Below are positions 54,465 through 62,104 of a DNA stretch of 64,000 nucleotides, one piece after another. The position numbers were made by a program, and so were the translations under genes. Within the stretch, counting starts at the first letter, position 1. Each line of letters opens with the position of its first letter. The notes beneath the pieces are model-generated. The model saw nothing but the letters and a program-made list of their open reading frames with translations, had not been told where the DNA came from and did not search any database. This DNA comes from Flavobacteriales bacterium. Its GTDB lineage: Bacteria; Bacteroidota; Bacteroidia; Flavobacteriales_E; Vicingaceae. The stretch spans positions 124,001 to 188,000 of the forward strand of contig JAPHUD010000007.1 in NCBI GenBank assembly GCA_026196775.1, given 5' to 3'.

Positions 54465-55775
54465 TTAAACCACTTCTCCATACAAATCAAAATCTCCGGC
54501 AGAAGTAATTTTAACATTAGCAAAATCTCCTATTCTCACATAATACTCAGCAGCATCCACCAACACTTCATTATCTACTTCAGGAGAATCAAATTCAGTC
54601 CTACCAACAAAATAACCACCTTCCATTCTATCGAAAAGTACTTTAAATGTTTTTCCTACTTTCTTTTCATTGAGATTAAGTGAAATTTGTTGTTGTACTG
54701 CCATTACTTCTTCAGCACGAGCTTCTTTTTCTTCGTCCGTAAGTGTATCTTCATACTGATAAGCATGGGTATCCTCTTCATGAGAATAAGTAAAAACGCC
54801 CAATCTGTCGAACTGCATTTCCTGTATCCAAGCTTTCATTTCTTCAATATCTTCTTGTGTCTCACCTGGAAAACCAACAATGAAAGTAGTTCTAATGGTA
54901 ATTTCAGGAATAATAGCTCTGATATCTTTTATTAACTGAGTAGTTTTTTCTCTGGTAGCTCCTCTCCTCATGGCTTTTAACATATTGTTTGAAGCATGTT
55001 GTAAAGGAATATCTAAGTAATTACATACTTTCGGATTGCTTTTCATGGTTTCAATAATATCCATCGGAAAGCCTGTTGGGTAAGCATAGTGTAACCTTAT
55101 CCATTCAATTCCTTCTACTTCTGATAATGCATTAAGCAAGTCTGATAATCGTCTTTCTTTATAAATATCCAACCCATAAAAAGTAAGTTCCTGAGCAATT
55201 AAAATTAACTCTTTAACGCCTTGTTTAGCTAAATTTTTAGCTTGTTCCACCAATTGTTCTATGGGCACTGATTCGTGTTTTCCTCTCATTAGCGGAATAG
55301 CACAGAAAGAACAAGCTCTGTCGCAGCCTTCGGAAATTTTTAAATACGCATAATGATTAGGCGTAGTAATAATTCTTTCGCCAATTAATTCGTGTTTGTA
55401 ATCGGCTTTTAGCGTTTTTAATAATCTTGGTAATTCTTTCGTCCCAAAATAGGCATCTACCTCGGTAATTTCTTTCTCCAAAGAATCTTTATAACGTTCG
55501 GAAAGACATCCGGTAACGTATAACTTATCTACAAAACCTTCTTTTTTAGCTTCGGCATATCGTAAAATAGTGTCTATGGATTCTTGTTTGGCATTATCAA
55601 TAAATCCGCAAGTATTAATAATTACAATTTCGGAATCGTCTTGTTCAGCTTCGTGCTCCACCTCAAAACCATTGGCTTTAAGCTGTGTCATTGCTACTTC
55701 CGAGTCGAATAAGTTTTTAGAACAACCTAATGTAATTACATTTACTTTGTTCTTTTTTAGGGTTTTCGTTTTCAA
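54465..55775 (-). CDS. rimO: Ribosomal protein S12 methylthiotransferase RimO
   Basis: Radical SAM enzyme that adds a methylthio group to Asp of S12. From the TTG at 55775 it has 436 aa: N-terminal UPF0004 domain (VITLGCSKNLFDSEVAM near 12-28), radical SAM cluster CDRACSFC in the middle (three Cys), and a TRAM domain at the end. The longer frame starts at an ATG at 55808 that touches the -7 box, so the TTG start is favoured and gives the family N terminus MKTKTLKKNKVNV. It lies alone, divergent from tyrS. Confidence 0.95.
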   Translation of the reverse strand: MKTKTLKKNKVNVITLGCSKNLFDSEVAMTQLKANGFEVEHEAEQDDSEIVIINTCGFIDNAKQESIDTILRYAEAKKEGFVDKLYVTGCLSERYKDSLEKEITEVDAYFGTKELPRLLKTLKADYKHELIGERIITTPNHYAYLKISEGCDRACSFCAIPLMRGKHESVPIEQLVEQAKNLAKQGVKELILIAQELTFYGLDIYKERRLSDLLNALSEVEGIEWIRLHYAYPTGFPMDIIETMKSNPKVCNYLDIPLQHASNNMLKAMRRGATREKTTQLIKDIRAIIPEITIRTTFIVGFPGETQEDIEEMKAWIQEMQFDRLGVFTYSHEEDTHAYQYEDTLTDEEKEARAEEVMAVQQQISLNLNEKKVGKTFKVLFDRMEGGYFVGRTEFDSPEVDNEVLVDAAEYYVRIGDFANVKITSAGDFDLYGEVV

Positions 55776-55797
55776 AGAGATTTCAATTAATTTTTTG

Positions 55798-55805
55798 CAA
55801 AGATA
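55798..55805 (-). promoter_or_regulatory. -7 box of the rimO promoter
   Basis: Minus-strand TATCTTTG fits TAnnTTTG, 22 bases before the TTG start at 55775. No clear -33 TTG. Confidence 0.55.
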
Positions 55806-55910
55806 CAATCCGTTTTTTAGACTTTTGTCCGAAAAACGTTAAATGAGGTTAATGAGTTCGTTTTATCGACAAATCAAGTTTTTTTATTCTTAAGCTTTCG
55901 CTTTTATTGC

Positions 55911-55918
55911 TAAATTTG
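55911..55918 (+). promoter_or_regulatory. -7 box of the tyrS promoter
   Basis: TAAATTTG lies 27 bases before the tyrS ATG at 55946. The -33 element is not obvious. Confidence 0.55.
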
Positions 55919-55945
55919 TCTCCTTAAAAAAACAAACTTTTGCTT

Positions 55946-57226
55946 ATGAATTTTATTGAAGAACTAAAGTGGCGAGGAATGGTTCACGACATGATGCCGG
56001 GAACTGAAGAACAATTTAAGAAAGAAGTAACTTCGGCTTATATTGGGTTTGACCCGACTGCTGATTCTTTACACATTGGGCATTTAGTTCAGATTATGAC
56101 TTTAGTTCATTTGCAAAAATCAGGACATAAACCTTTTGCTTTAATTGGTGGAGCTACAGGAATGGTAGGAGATCCTTCAGGTAAGTCTGCAGAAAGAAAT
56201 TTATTGACTCCTGATGAAGTGCAACAAAATTTAGAAGCTATAAAAGTACAATTGTCAAAATTTTTAGATTTTGATTGTGGAGCAAACTCTGCAGAAATGG
56301 TAAACAACTACGATTGGTTTAAAAACATGAATTTTTTAGACTTTATTAGAGATGTAGGTAAACATATTACTATTAATTACATGATGAGTAAAGATTCTGT
56401 GAAAACCAGGTTAGAATCGGGCATGTCGTTTACTGAATTTTCTTACCAACTGGTGCAGGGCTATGATTTTTACTGGTTAAACACGAATAAAAATTGCAAA
56501 GTACAATTAGGTGGATCGGATCAATGGGGAAATATTGTTACCGGAACAGAATTGATTAGAAGAATGTCGGGCAACGAAGCTTTTGCTGTAACTACCCCAT
56601 TAATAAAAAAAGCTGATGGAACTAAGTTTGGAAAAACAGCAGGAGGAAGTGTTTGGTTAGACCCTGAGAAAACTTCGCCTTATGCCTTTTACCAATATTG
56701 GATAAATGCTTCTGATGATGATGCTAAAAATTACATTAAAATTTTTACGCTAAAACCAAAAGAGGAAATAGATAACCTTATCAAACAACATGAGGAAGCT
56801 CCTCACTTGCGTATTTTACAAAAATCGTTAGCTGAAGATATTACTGTTAGAGTCCACTCGCAAGAAGATTATGATGCTGCTGTAAATGCTTCTGAAATTT
56901 TATTTAAAACTGGTGATGAAGCGGTTGAGGGATTAAAAAAATTACCTGAAAATTTATTCAATGCCGTTTTTGAAGGCGTTCCTCAAGCAGAAATACCTGA
57001 AAGCAACTTTAATAATGGTATTCCTATTATTGAATTATTAGCAGCTCAAACCAACTTTTTAACTTCTAATGGTGAAGCCAGAAGAGCATTAAAAGAAAAT
57101 TCTATTAGTGTTAACAAAAGTAAAGTTGACGAAAATACTGTGGTTGATGCTTCATTTTTAATCAATAACAACTACTTGCTTTTACAAAGAGGTAAGAAAA
57201 ACTATTTTGTGGTAAAGGTTGGATAA
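55946..57226 (+). CDS. tyrS: Tyrosyl-tRNA synthetase
   Basis: Class I synthetase, 426 aa. [13 protein letters not shown] with the HIGH motif near 39-51, [15 protein letters not shown] and [11 protein letters not shown] in the tyrosine pocket, the KMSKS-equivalent KFGKTAGG near 231-238, and a C-terminal S4 RNA-binding domain (about 360-426, with [17 protein letters not shown]). The KFGKT form is that of the TyrRS of E. coli type. The ATG at 55946 is preferred to TTG at 55940. The nuclease gene follows after 11 bases. Confidence 0.97.
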   Translation: MNFIEELKWRGMVHDMMPGTEEQFKKEVTSAYIGFDPTADSLHIGHLVQIMTLVHLQKSGHKPFALIGGATGMVGDPSGKSAERNLLTPDEVQQNLEAIKVQLSKFLDFDCGANSAEMVNNYDWFKNMNFLDFIRDVGKHITINYMMSKDSVKTRLESGMSFTEFSYQLVQGYDFYWLNTNKNCKVQLGGSDQWGNIVTGTELIRRMSGNEAFAVTTPLIKKADGTKFGKTAGGSVWLDPEKTSPYAFYQYWINASDDDAKNYIKIFTLKPKEEIDNLIKQHEEAPHLRILQKSLAEDITVRVHSQEDYDAAVNASEILFKTGDEAVEGLKKLPENLFNAVFEGVPQAEIPESNFNNGIPIIELLAAQTNFLTSNGEARRALKENSISVNKSKVDENTVVDASFLINNNYLLLQRGKKNYFVVKVG

Positions 57227-57237
57227 ATTAACAGTCA

Positions 57238-58119
57238 ATGAAAAAGACCATTGTTATCTTGTCCATCATTTTGGTTGTTATCTTACTTTCATTTGTTTTG
57301 ATTGCTTTTTATAATCATACAGACAATACAACAATAGATGTTCCAAATCAAGGCACTTCAAGTGCTTTACCTGTAAATGATACATTAGCAACTACAAAAG
57401 ATACTATTATTGCTACATCAAGTAGTTTTATTAAAATAGGTTTATTGGAGCTTCCTAGTTTAGCAAATGATGAAGTAATTATTGAACATACAGGCTTTCG
57501 TCTGGTATATAGCGAAACACACGAACAAGCTAAATGGGTGGCTTATGAATTTACAAAAGCAGAAACATTGAAAAAAGTGGATAGATCTGATGATTTCAGA
57601 CCTGATCCAAAAGTACTTACCGGTTCAGCAACATCAACCGACTACAAAGGTTCAGGGTTTGACAGAGGACATTTAGCTCCGGCTGGAGATTTATCTTGGT
57701 CAGCAGAGGCTATGAGTTGTTCATTTTTTTATAGCAATATGAGTCCGCAAACGCCTAGTTTTAACAGAGGTATTTGGAAAAAATTAGAAGAACAAGTTAG
57801 AGATTGGGCTAAACTATACGATACCATTTATGTGGTTACAGGTCCTGTTTTAGAAGATAGTTTGCCTACCATTGGAGAAAACAAGGTGAGCATTCCGAAA
57901 TATTATTACAAAGTTATTTTGGAGTATAAAAGCAATACTACAAAAGCGATAGGCTTTATTTTACCCAATGAAAAATCAACTTTTCCATTAAACAACTTTA
58001 TTGTAAATATCGATAGTGTTGAGAAAATGACAGGTATCGATTTTTTTCATCAACTCCCTGACAGTATTGAAATTGAAATTGAAAAAAGTGTTTGTAATGC
58101 TTGTTGGGGGATGAATTAG
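57238..58119 (+). CDS. Exported DNA/RNA non-specific endonuclease (NUC1 family)
   Basis: Protein of 293 aa with an N-terminal membrane helix or signal (MKKTIVILSIILVVILLSFV). The beta-beta-alpha-Me nuclease domain (about 75-290) has the DRGH motif at 142-145 with catalytic H145, followed by LAPAGD, and the magnesium ligand N176 in FNRGIWKKLE. The family includes Serratia nuclease and mitochondrial EndoG. It likely degrades nucleic acid in the periplasm or outside for nutrient recovery. It follows tyrS by 11 bases, although unrelated in function, and could be cotranscribed. Confidence 0.92.
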   Translation: MKKTIVILSIILVVILLSFVLIAFYNHTDNTTIDVPNQGTSSALPVNDTLATTKDTIIATSSSFIKIGLLELPSLANDEVIIEHTGFRLVYSETHEQAKWVAYEFTKAETLKKVDRSDDFRPDPKVLTGSATSTDYKGSGFDRGHLAPAGDLSWSAEAMSCSFFYSNMSPQTPSFNRGIWKKLEEQVRDWAKLYDTIYVVTGPVLEDSLPTIGENKVSIPKYYYKVILEYKSNTTKAIGFILPNEKSTFPLNNFIVNIDSVEKMTGIDFFHQLPDSIEIEIEKSVCNACWGMN

Positions 58120-58137
58120 AAATAGGAGATAGGGGGA

Positions 58138-58365
58138 TCACCTTCTCCTCAAGGGAACCAGCAAATGTTCTAAGCCATTTAATCTTATTTCGTGCATGGT
58201 TTCTAATAAAACGCCTAATTTACCTTTGGGAAATCCTTCTCGTTGAAACCACTCTAAATAAAATGAAGGTAAATCGCAAATAAGTCGTCCTTTGTACTTT
58301 CCAAAAGGCATTTTCATTCTAACCAATTCTATGAGTAATTCCGGGTTGCCTTCGTTAGTTTGCAT
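58138..58365 (-). CDS. DUF3820 family protein
   Basis: Small protein of 75 aa with the family pattern: MPFGKYKGRLICDLPSFYLE at 19-38, WFQREGFPKGKLG at 39-51, and a final NGLEHLLVPLRRR. DUF3820 proteins are often called putative quorum-sensing-regulated virulence factors, without real evidence of role. It starts directly after the KdsC-type gene stop, so it belongs to the four-gene operon from 61036. It ends 18 bases from the convergent nuclease gene. Basic C terminus. Confidence 0.8.
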   Translation of the reverse strand: MQTNEGNPELLIELVRMKMPFGKYKGRLICDLPSFYLEWFQREGFPKGKLGVLLETMHEIRLNGLEHLLVPLRRR

Positions 58366-59040
58366 TTATTTGGTTAATGGTTCGTCCAACAAATAAAAGT
58401 CTATAAATTCTCTAACACAACCATCGCCTCCTTTGGTTTGTAGAACTAAATCAACGGTTTCTTTTACTTTTAGTACTGCATCGGCAGGACAAGCACTAAA
58501 GCCAACAGCTCTCATTACATGTAAATCATTAATATCATCACCAATAATGGCTACTTCAGCAAGTGTAATGTTTAGTTTTTCGCACCATTGGTTAAGAATT
58601 TCCAACTTAGGTTCTTGACCAACATATAGGTGTTTAATATTTAATAATTCGGCACGAGCTTTTACCACTTCCAATTTGTATCCCGATGAAATAATACCTG
58701 CTTCAACTCCAACTTTTGGCAACGCCATTATTGCCATTCCATCTTTAGCATTATATTTTTTAAACTGGTCGCCATTTTCTGTAAAAAACATTCCCGCATC
58801 AGTCATAACACCATCTACATCTAAAATCAATAATTTAATGTCTTTCATCTTAGACCTGTCAACAAACATTGGTCTGGTAAGCATATTTTCAAGATCTAAC
58901 TGATTATTGGTGCAAAACAATTGTAAATTGCCCAAAGACAATTCATTGATGTTGGCAATAGCAAATTCAGCACAAAAATCATTCAACGATTTTTTTTCTC
59001 GAGCTAAAAATGAGGTGATATTTTGAGTAAGGATTTTCAT
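58366..59040 (-). CDS. KdsC-type HAD phosphatase with N-terminal extension
   Basis: HAD phosphatase of 224 aa. The C-terminal part (about 65-224) is like 3-deoxy-D-manno-octulosonate 8-phosphate phosphatase: LLILDVDGVMTDAG with catalytic D74 and D76, SSGYKLEVVKAR for motif II, and IGDDINDL for the metal-binding motif. A KdsC is about 170-190 aa and lacks the first 65 residues seen here, which are helical (FLAREKKSLNDFCAEFAIAN at 11-30). The gene overlaps the DAHP synthase-like gene by one base and is followed at once by DUF3820. The substrate is probably a ulosonate phosphate from the preceding enzyme, which may be Kdo8P or another. Confidence 0.85.
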   Translation of the reverse strand: MKILTQNITSFLAREKKSLNDFCAEFAIANINELSLGNLQLFCTNNQLDLENMLTRPMFVDRSKMKDIKLLILDVDGVMTDAGMFFTENGDQFKKYNAKDGMAIMALPKVGVEAGIISSGYKLEVVKARAELLNIKHLYVGQEPKLEILNQWCEKLNITLAEVAIIGDDINDLHVMRAVGFSACPADAVLKVKETVDLVLQTKGGDGCVREFIDFYLLDEPLTK

Positions 59041-60038
59041 TATATAATTTTATAGCCAACACTATTAGCTACAGGTTCTATGGCTGATTTTAACGCTGCA
59101 AAAGATTCGTGTGTTAATTGTTGTGAGGCATCCGACTTAGCAACAGCAGGATTTGGATGAGCTTCTATCAACAAGCCATCAATTCCCATTGCTACACAAG
59201 CTTTTGACAAACGTTCAACTCCGTATCGGTAACCTAAAGCATGACTTGGGTCTAAAATAATAGGCAGGTTAGTGTATTCTTGTAAATAGGCTACTCCACA
59301 TAAATCTAAAGTAAAACGTGTTTTTGTTTCAAAAGTACGTATGCCCCTTTCACACAAAATAACGTTTTCATTTCCTCCGGAAAGCATAAACTCTGCTGCC
59401 TGAACAAATTCTTGTAATGTTGTTCCGAAACCTCTTTTTAATAAAACAGGCTTGCGAGTTTTAGCACATGCACGTAAAATACCCTGGTCATACATGGCTT
59501 TGGCACCAATTTGAATCACATCACTGTGTTCTATCACTTCGTCAACATGCGTGGCATCTCTAACCTCGGTAATAACTGCCAAACCATGTTGCTCTCGCAT
59601 TTTAACTAATAATTTTAATCCTTCCAATCCCAACCCTTGGAAACTATAAGGGCTTGTACGAGGTTTGTAGCAACCGCCTCTTAAGGTGGTTAAATTAAGT
59701 GACTTTAACAATGCTGCACTTTGTTGAATTTGTTCTTCAGACTCTACCGAACAAGGTCCGCCAATCAACAACGTATTTTTTGTGTTTCCACCAATGGTAA
59801 CGTTACCAATTTTTACTTCACGAGTTTCACTTCTGTAAGCTCTAGAAGCAAGTTGCATATCGTTTTCAAACACCCAGTGCTTTTCGGTAAAAGCAGCTAC
59901 ATCATTGGGTACTTCTTTTACAGAAGATGAAGTAATTAATACTTCTCTATCTTGAGAATGAATGTGAAAAGCCTTAATTTTTTCAGCTAACTGACTAGCA
60001 GTTGAGGCATTAATATTTTTATTTAAATGAATTATCAT
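59040..60038 (-). CDS. DAHP synthase family protein (AroA I-beta type)
   Basis: PEP-dependent aldolase of 332 aa. The N-terminal 80 residues look like a ferredoxin-like/ACT-type domain; the TIM barrel follows with GPCSVES at 94-100, RGGCYKPRTSPYSFQGLG at 120-137 and DPSHALGYRYGVE near 268-280. KPRTS is the signature of 3-deoxy-7-phosphoheptulonate synthase, rather than KANRS of Kdo8P synthase. Most Flavobacteriia fuse the I-beta DAHP synthase with chorismate mutase; this one is not fused. Its position between an epimerase-CBS fusion and a KdsC-type phosphatase suggests that the product may be dephosphorylated to a free ulosonate. ATG overlaps the preceding stop by 4 bases. Confidence 0.88.
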   Translation of the reverse strand: MIIHLNKNINASTASQLAEKIKAFHIHSQDREVLITSSSVKEVPNDVAAFTEKHWVFENDMQLASRAYRSETREVKIGNVTIGGNTKNTLLIGGPCSVESEEQIQQSAALLKSLNLTTLRGGCYKPRTSPYSFQGLGLEGLKLLVKMREQHGLAVITEVRDATHVDEVIEHSDVIQIGAKAMYDQGILRACAKTRKPVLLKRGFGTTLQEFVQAAEFMLSGGNENVILCERGIRTFETKTRFTLDLCGVAYLQEYTNLPIILDPSHALGYRYGVERLSKACVAMGIDGLLIEAHPNPAVAKSDASQQLTHESFAALKSAIEPVANSVGYKII

Positions 60039-61036
60039 ATTTCTCCTTTTATCAAGTTTACAAAAGTAATAATTCCAACAGCATTTCCTTCTGCATTTAG
60101 CACAGGAAGATACATTACCGGAAAAGATTGTTCTCTTACTAAATTCAGCATGTCATCTACTGTTGCTGTATCTAAAATGGTTACAGGCGTTTTATTAATC
60201 ATTTCCTGCGTATTCATTCCTTCAATATTGTCTAAATTCTGCAACAAGGTTCTTCTTAAATCTGCATTGGAAATTATTCCTTCAAATTTTTTATTCTTCT
60301 CCACTAAAGTTACGCCTAGCTTTCCAAAAGTTATTTGTTCTAAAACATTTTTAAGCGTAAGTTCAGATATATCTATAATTGGACATTCTTCTCGAGGAAT
60401 CATAAAGTCTTTTATCTTAAAAAGAGAAACTATCTCTCGTTTGGTTAAATCCATCAATGCTTGTCCGACACTAGCGGCCTTAAACAAAAAACTCCCAGAA
60501 ACCGAAGTATGTACCCCCATATTTCTCAAAATAAAGGATACTTCTCCATTTACACCACCATCAACATGTACATTTTTATTTGGATATTTTTGTTTGAAAT
60601 TTCTGATTTTTTTAAAGTTAATAGGATCAAAAACACCTCCACTTTGTCCTGGAATAGTTGCCATTATCAGGATGAAATCAAAATCGCTAAACTTATCGAA
60701 AGCACTAATATCAGTTGGTGTAATTATCGCTAAACCTTTTTGCCCTTTAATGTCGGCAGGCATTTTAAAATCTACAGGCAACTCTTCGTACTGAAAAGTT
60801 ACATATTCCACAGGATGCTTTCTTAATAAATCGAAATACTTTTCTGGCGTTTTAGTAATGATATGTAAATCTATAGGAAGTTTACACCATGTTCTAATAT
60901 CGGCAATATCATCAAAAACACGAATATCATCATTACAATCTACATGCAATAAATCTACCTGATGAGCTTCTAAATCTGCAATGGTTTCTTTTAAAGGTCT
61001 TTTGTTATCCGAATAGATAGATCCTGATATTTTCAT
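60035..61036 (-). CDS. Ribulose-phosphate 3-epimerase-like domain fused to KdsD-type CBS pair
   Basis: Protein of 333 aa in two parts. Residues 1-200 form a TIM barrel like ribulose-5-phosphate 3-epimerase: H31 and D33 in LHVDCND, H58 in IDLH, IPGQSGGVF at 128-136 (the NPGFGGQ phosphate loop) and D159 in VDGG. Both catalytic aspartates and all four metal ligands of RPE are kept. Residues 208-333 form two CBS domains that look like those of arabinose-5-phosphate isomerase KdsD: KDFMIPREECPIID at 209-222, SNADLRRTLL at 256-265 and VGIITFVNLI. In KdsD the CBS pair follows a SIS domain; here the SIS part is replaced by the epimerase barrel. Start of the operon of four genes. Confidence 0.85.
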   Translation of the reverse strand: MKISGSIYSDNKRPLKETIADLEAHQVDLLHVDCNDDIRVFDDIADIRTWCKLPIDLHIITKTPEKYFDLLRKHPVEYVTFQYEELPVDFKMPADIKGQKGLAIITPTDISAFDKFSDFDFILIMATIPGQSGGVFDPINFKKIRNFKQKYPNKNVHVDGGVNGEVSFILRNMGVHTSVSGSFLFKAASVGQALMDLTKREIVSLFKIKDFMIPREECPIIDISELTLKNVLEQITFGKLGVTLVEKNKKFEGIISNADLRRTLLQNLDNIEGMNTQEMINKTPVTILDTATVDDMLNLVREQSFPVMYLPVLNAEGNAVGIITFVNLIKGEI

Positions 61037-61051
61037 TTAGTTAATTTCTAT

Positions 61052-61064
61052 TATACATTGTATA
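61052..61064. promoter_or_regulatory. Possible operator, palindrome TATACA-T-TGTATA
   Basis: Six-base arms around a single T, between the -7 box at 61078-61085 and the start codon at 61036 of the epimerase-CBS operon. A repressor bound here would block transcription. Confidence 0.35.
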
Positions 61065-61077
61065 TACTCTCGAATGT

Positions 61078-61085
61078 CAAAACTA
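61078..61085 (-). promoter_or_regulatory. -7 box of the epimerase-CBS operon
   Basis: Minus-strand TAGTTTTG fits TAnnTTTG, 41 bases before the start. A perfect palindrome AAATAAG/CTTATTT (61104-61117) covers the -33 position, where no TTG is found; it could bind an activator, or be a weak terminator for the upstream gene as T residues follow on the minus strand. Confidence 0.45.
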
Positions 61086-61166
61086 CTTAATTTTTTGACT
61101 AAAAAATAAGCTTATTTAAGGTGATTTTTGATTTAAAACACTTGTGAAGCCACTTTTGTCAACAAT

Positions 61167-61967
61167 CTACAAGTCTATAGATAAGCCTGTTTTAAAGGTG
61201 TAAATAGTTTTAATTATTGGCACTATGGGTTTGTGTTCGTAAGAGATATCGAAGGAATTAGCAAAGGATATTCTTTTGGCAATCTTTGTATTTAAAATTA
61301 AAGAAGCATTTGTTCTGTTTCTAAAAGCCGAAATATCACTATCGTAGCCCGTTTGGTAATAGCCTACAAAATTAATATCTACATTCTCATTGGCTGTCCA
61401 ACGAAAAGAAATATAATTGGAAGATTTTACTAGGGCTATTTCAATAGTTTGATTGGTTTCTGGATGTGTCCAATTTTCATATTCGTACAAGGCTCCAACT
61501 CCAATTACCAAACTTAATGATTTGCTTTTAAACATATTCCATCTAATTCCACCACCACCTAACAAACGTGGATGTAAACCTCTAAAGTTATCATAAGAAT
61601 ATTGAACAAAGTTTTCGAAGTTAATGGTTTTCTTTCTGAAATAATTAACTCTAAAATGCACAAAACCGAAATTTAAAAAATCTTCATTATTAACTTTTAA
61701 ATAATCGAATTTTGCCAAGCCCATAAAAGCATGTTTACCCGGATAATACAAGGTATTTACATCTACATTATAACCAAAAAGGTTTACAGGCTCGCTGGCT
61801 GCGGAACTTCTGTTATAGATATTCATGCCGGCAGTAATTTTACTTTTAAAGAAAGTTGCTGTATCTTTTTCTAAACGTAACCGCTCAATGTTGAGTACTT
61901 GTCCGACAACTGCATGAGAAAATAAAAAAAGAATTATAAGTGAAAATAGATATTTTGCTTTTACCAT
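61167..61967 (-). CDS. DUF481 family outer membrane protein
   Basis: Protein of 266 aa with a signal peptide (MVKAKYLFSLIILFLFSHAVVGQ). The rest has alternating beta strands: GLAKFDYLKVNNEDFLNFGF, GLHPRLLGGGGIRWNMF near 130-146, SLSLVIGVGALYEYENW and INFVGYYQTGYDSD. This is the pattern of DUF481 (YdiY-like) outer membrane barrels. Role unknown. It is transcribed alone, upstream of the epimerase-CBS operon on the same strand (130 bases). A -7-like box lies 5 bases before the ATG. Confidence 0.8.
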   Translation of the reverse strand: MVKAKYLFSLIILFLFSHAVVGQVLNIERLRLEKDTATFFKSKITAGMNIYNRSSAASEPVNLFGYNVDVNTLYYPGKHAFMGLAKFDYLKVNNEDFLNFGFVHFRVNYFRKKTINFENFVQYSYDNFRGLHPRLLGGGGIRWNMFKSKSLSLVIGVGALYEYENWTHPETNQTIEIALVKSSNYISFRWTANENVDINFVGYYQTGYDSDISAFRNRTNASLILNTKIAKRISFANSFDISYEHKPIVPIIKTIYTFKTGLSIDL

Positions 61968-61971
61968 GTGG

Positions 61972-61979
61972 CAAAATTA
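61972..61979 (-). promoter_or_regulatory. Possible -7 box for the DUF481 gene, near-leaderless
   Basis: Minus-strand TAATTTTG fits TAnnTTTG and ends five bases before the ATG at 61967. If it is used, transcription would begin at or next to the start codon. No -33 TTG. Confidence 0.3.
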
Positions 61980-62104
61980 GGAAAGATAATAGGTACGGGA
62001 AAAGGTTAACTCTTAATTTGTACTAAGCTTTGTTGTAAAGACTATATTTTTCATTTGGAAAGGATGTGGGGTACTATTCTTGAAACTTATACCAACACTA
62101 CTAA

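Noticed and set aside
58138-58365. Calling DUF3820 a virulence or quorum-sensing factor
   Set aside because: The name comes from automatic annotation; nothing in the sequence supports it.
59040-60038. Calling this gene Kdo8P synthase (kdsA) because of the KdsC neighbour
   Set aside because: The KPRTS motif and the N-terminal ferredoxin-like part fit DAHP synthase; kept as DAHP synthase family with open product.
60027-60794. Plus-strand frame of 255 codons over the epimerase-CBS gene
   Set aside because: Long only because the minus-strand gene lacks certain codons; the minus-strand protein has full RPE and CBS motifs.
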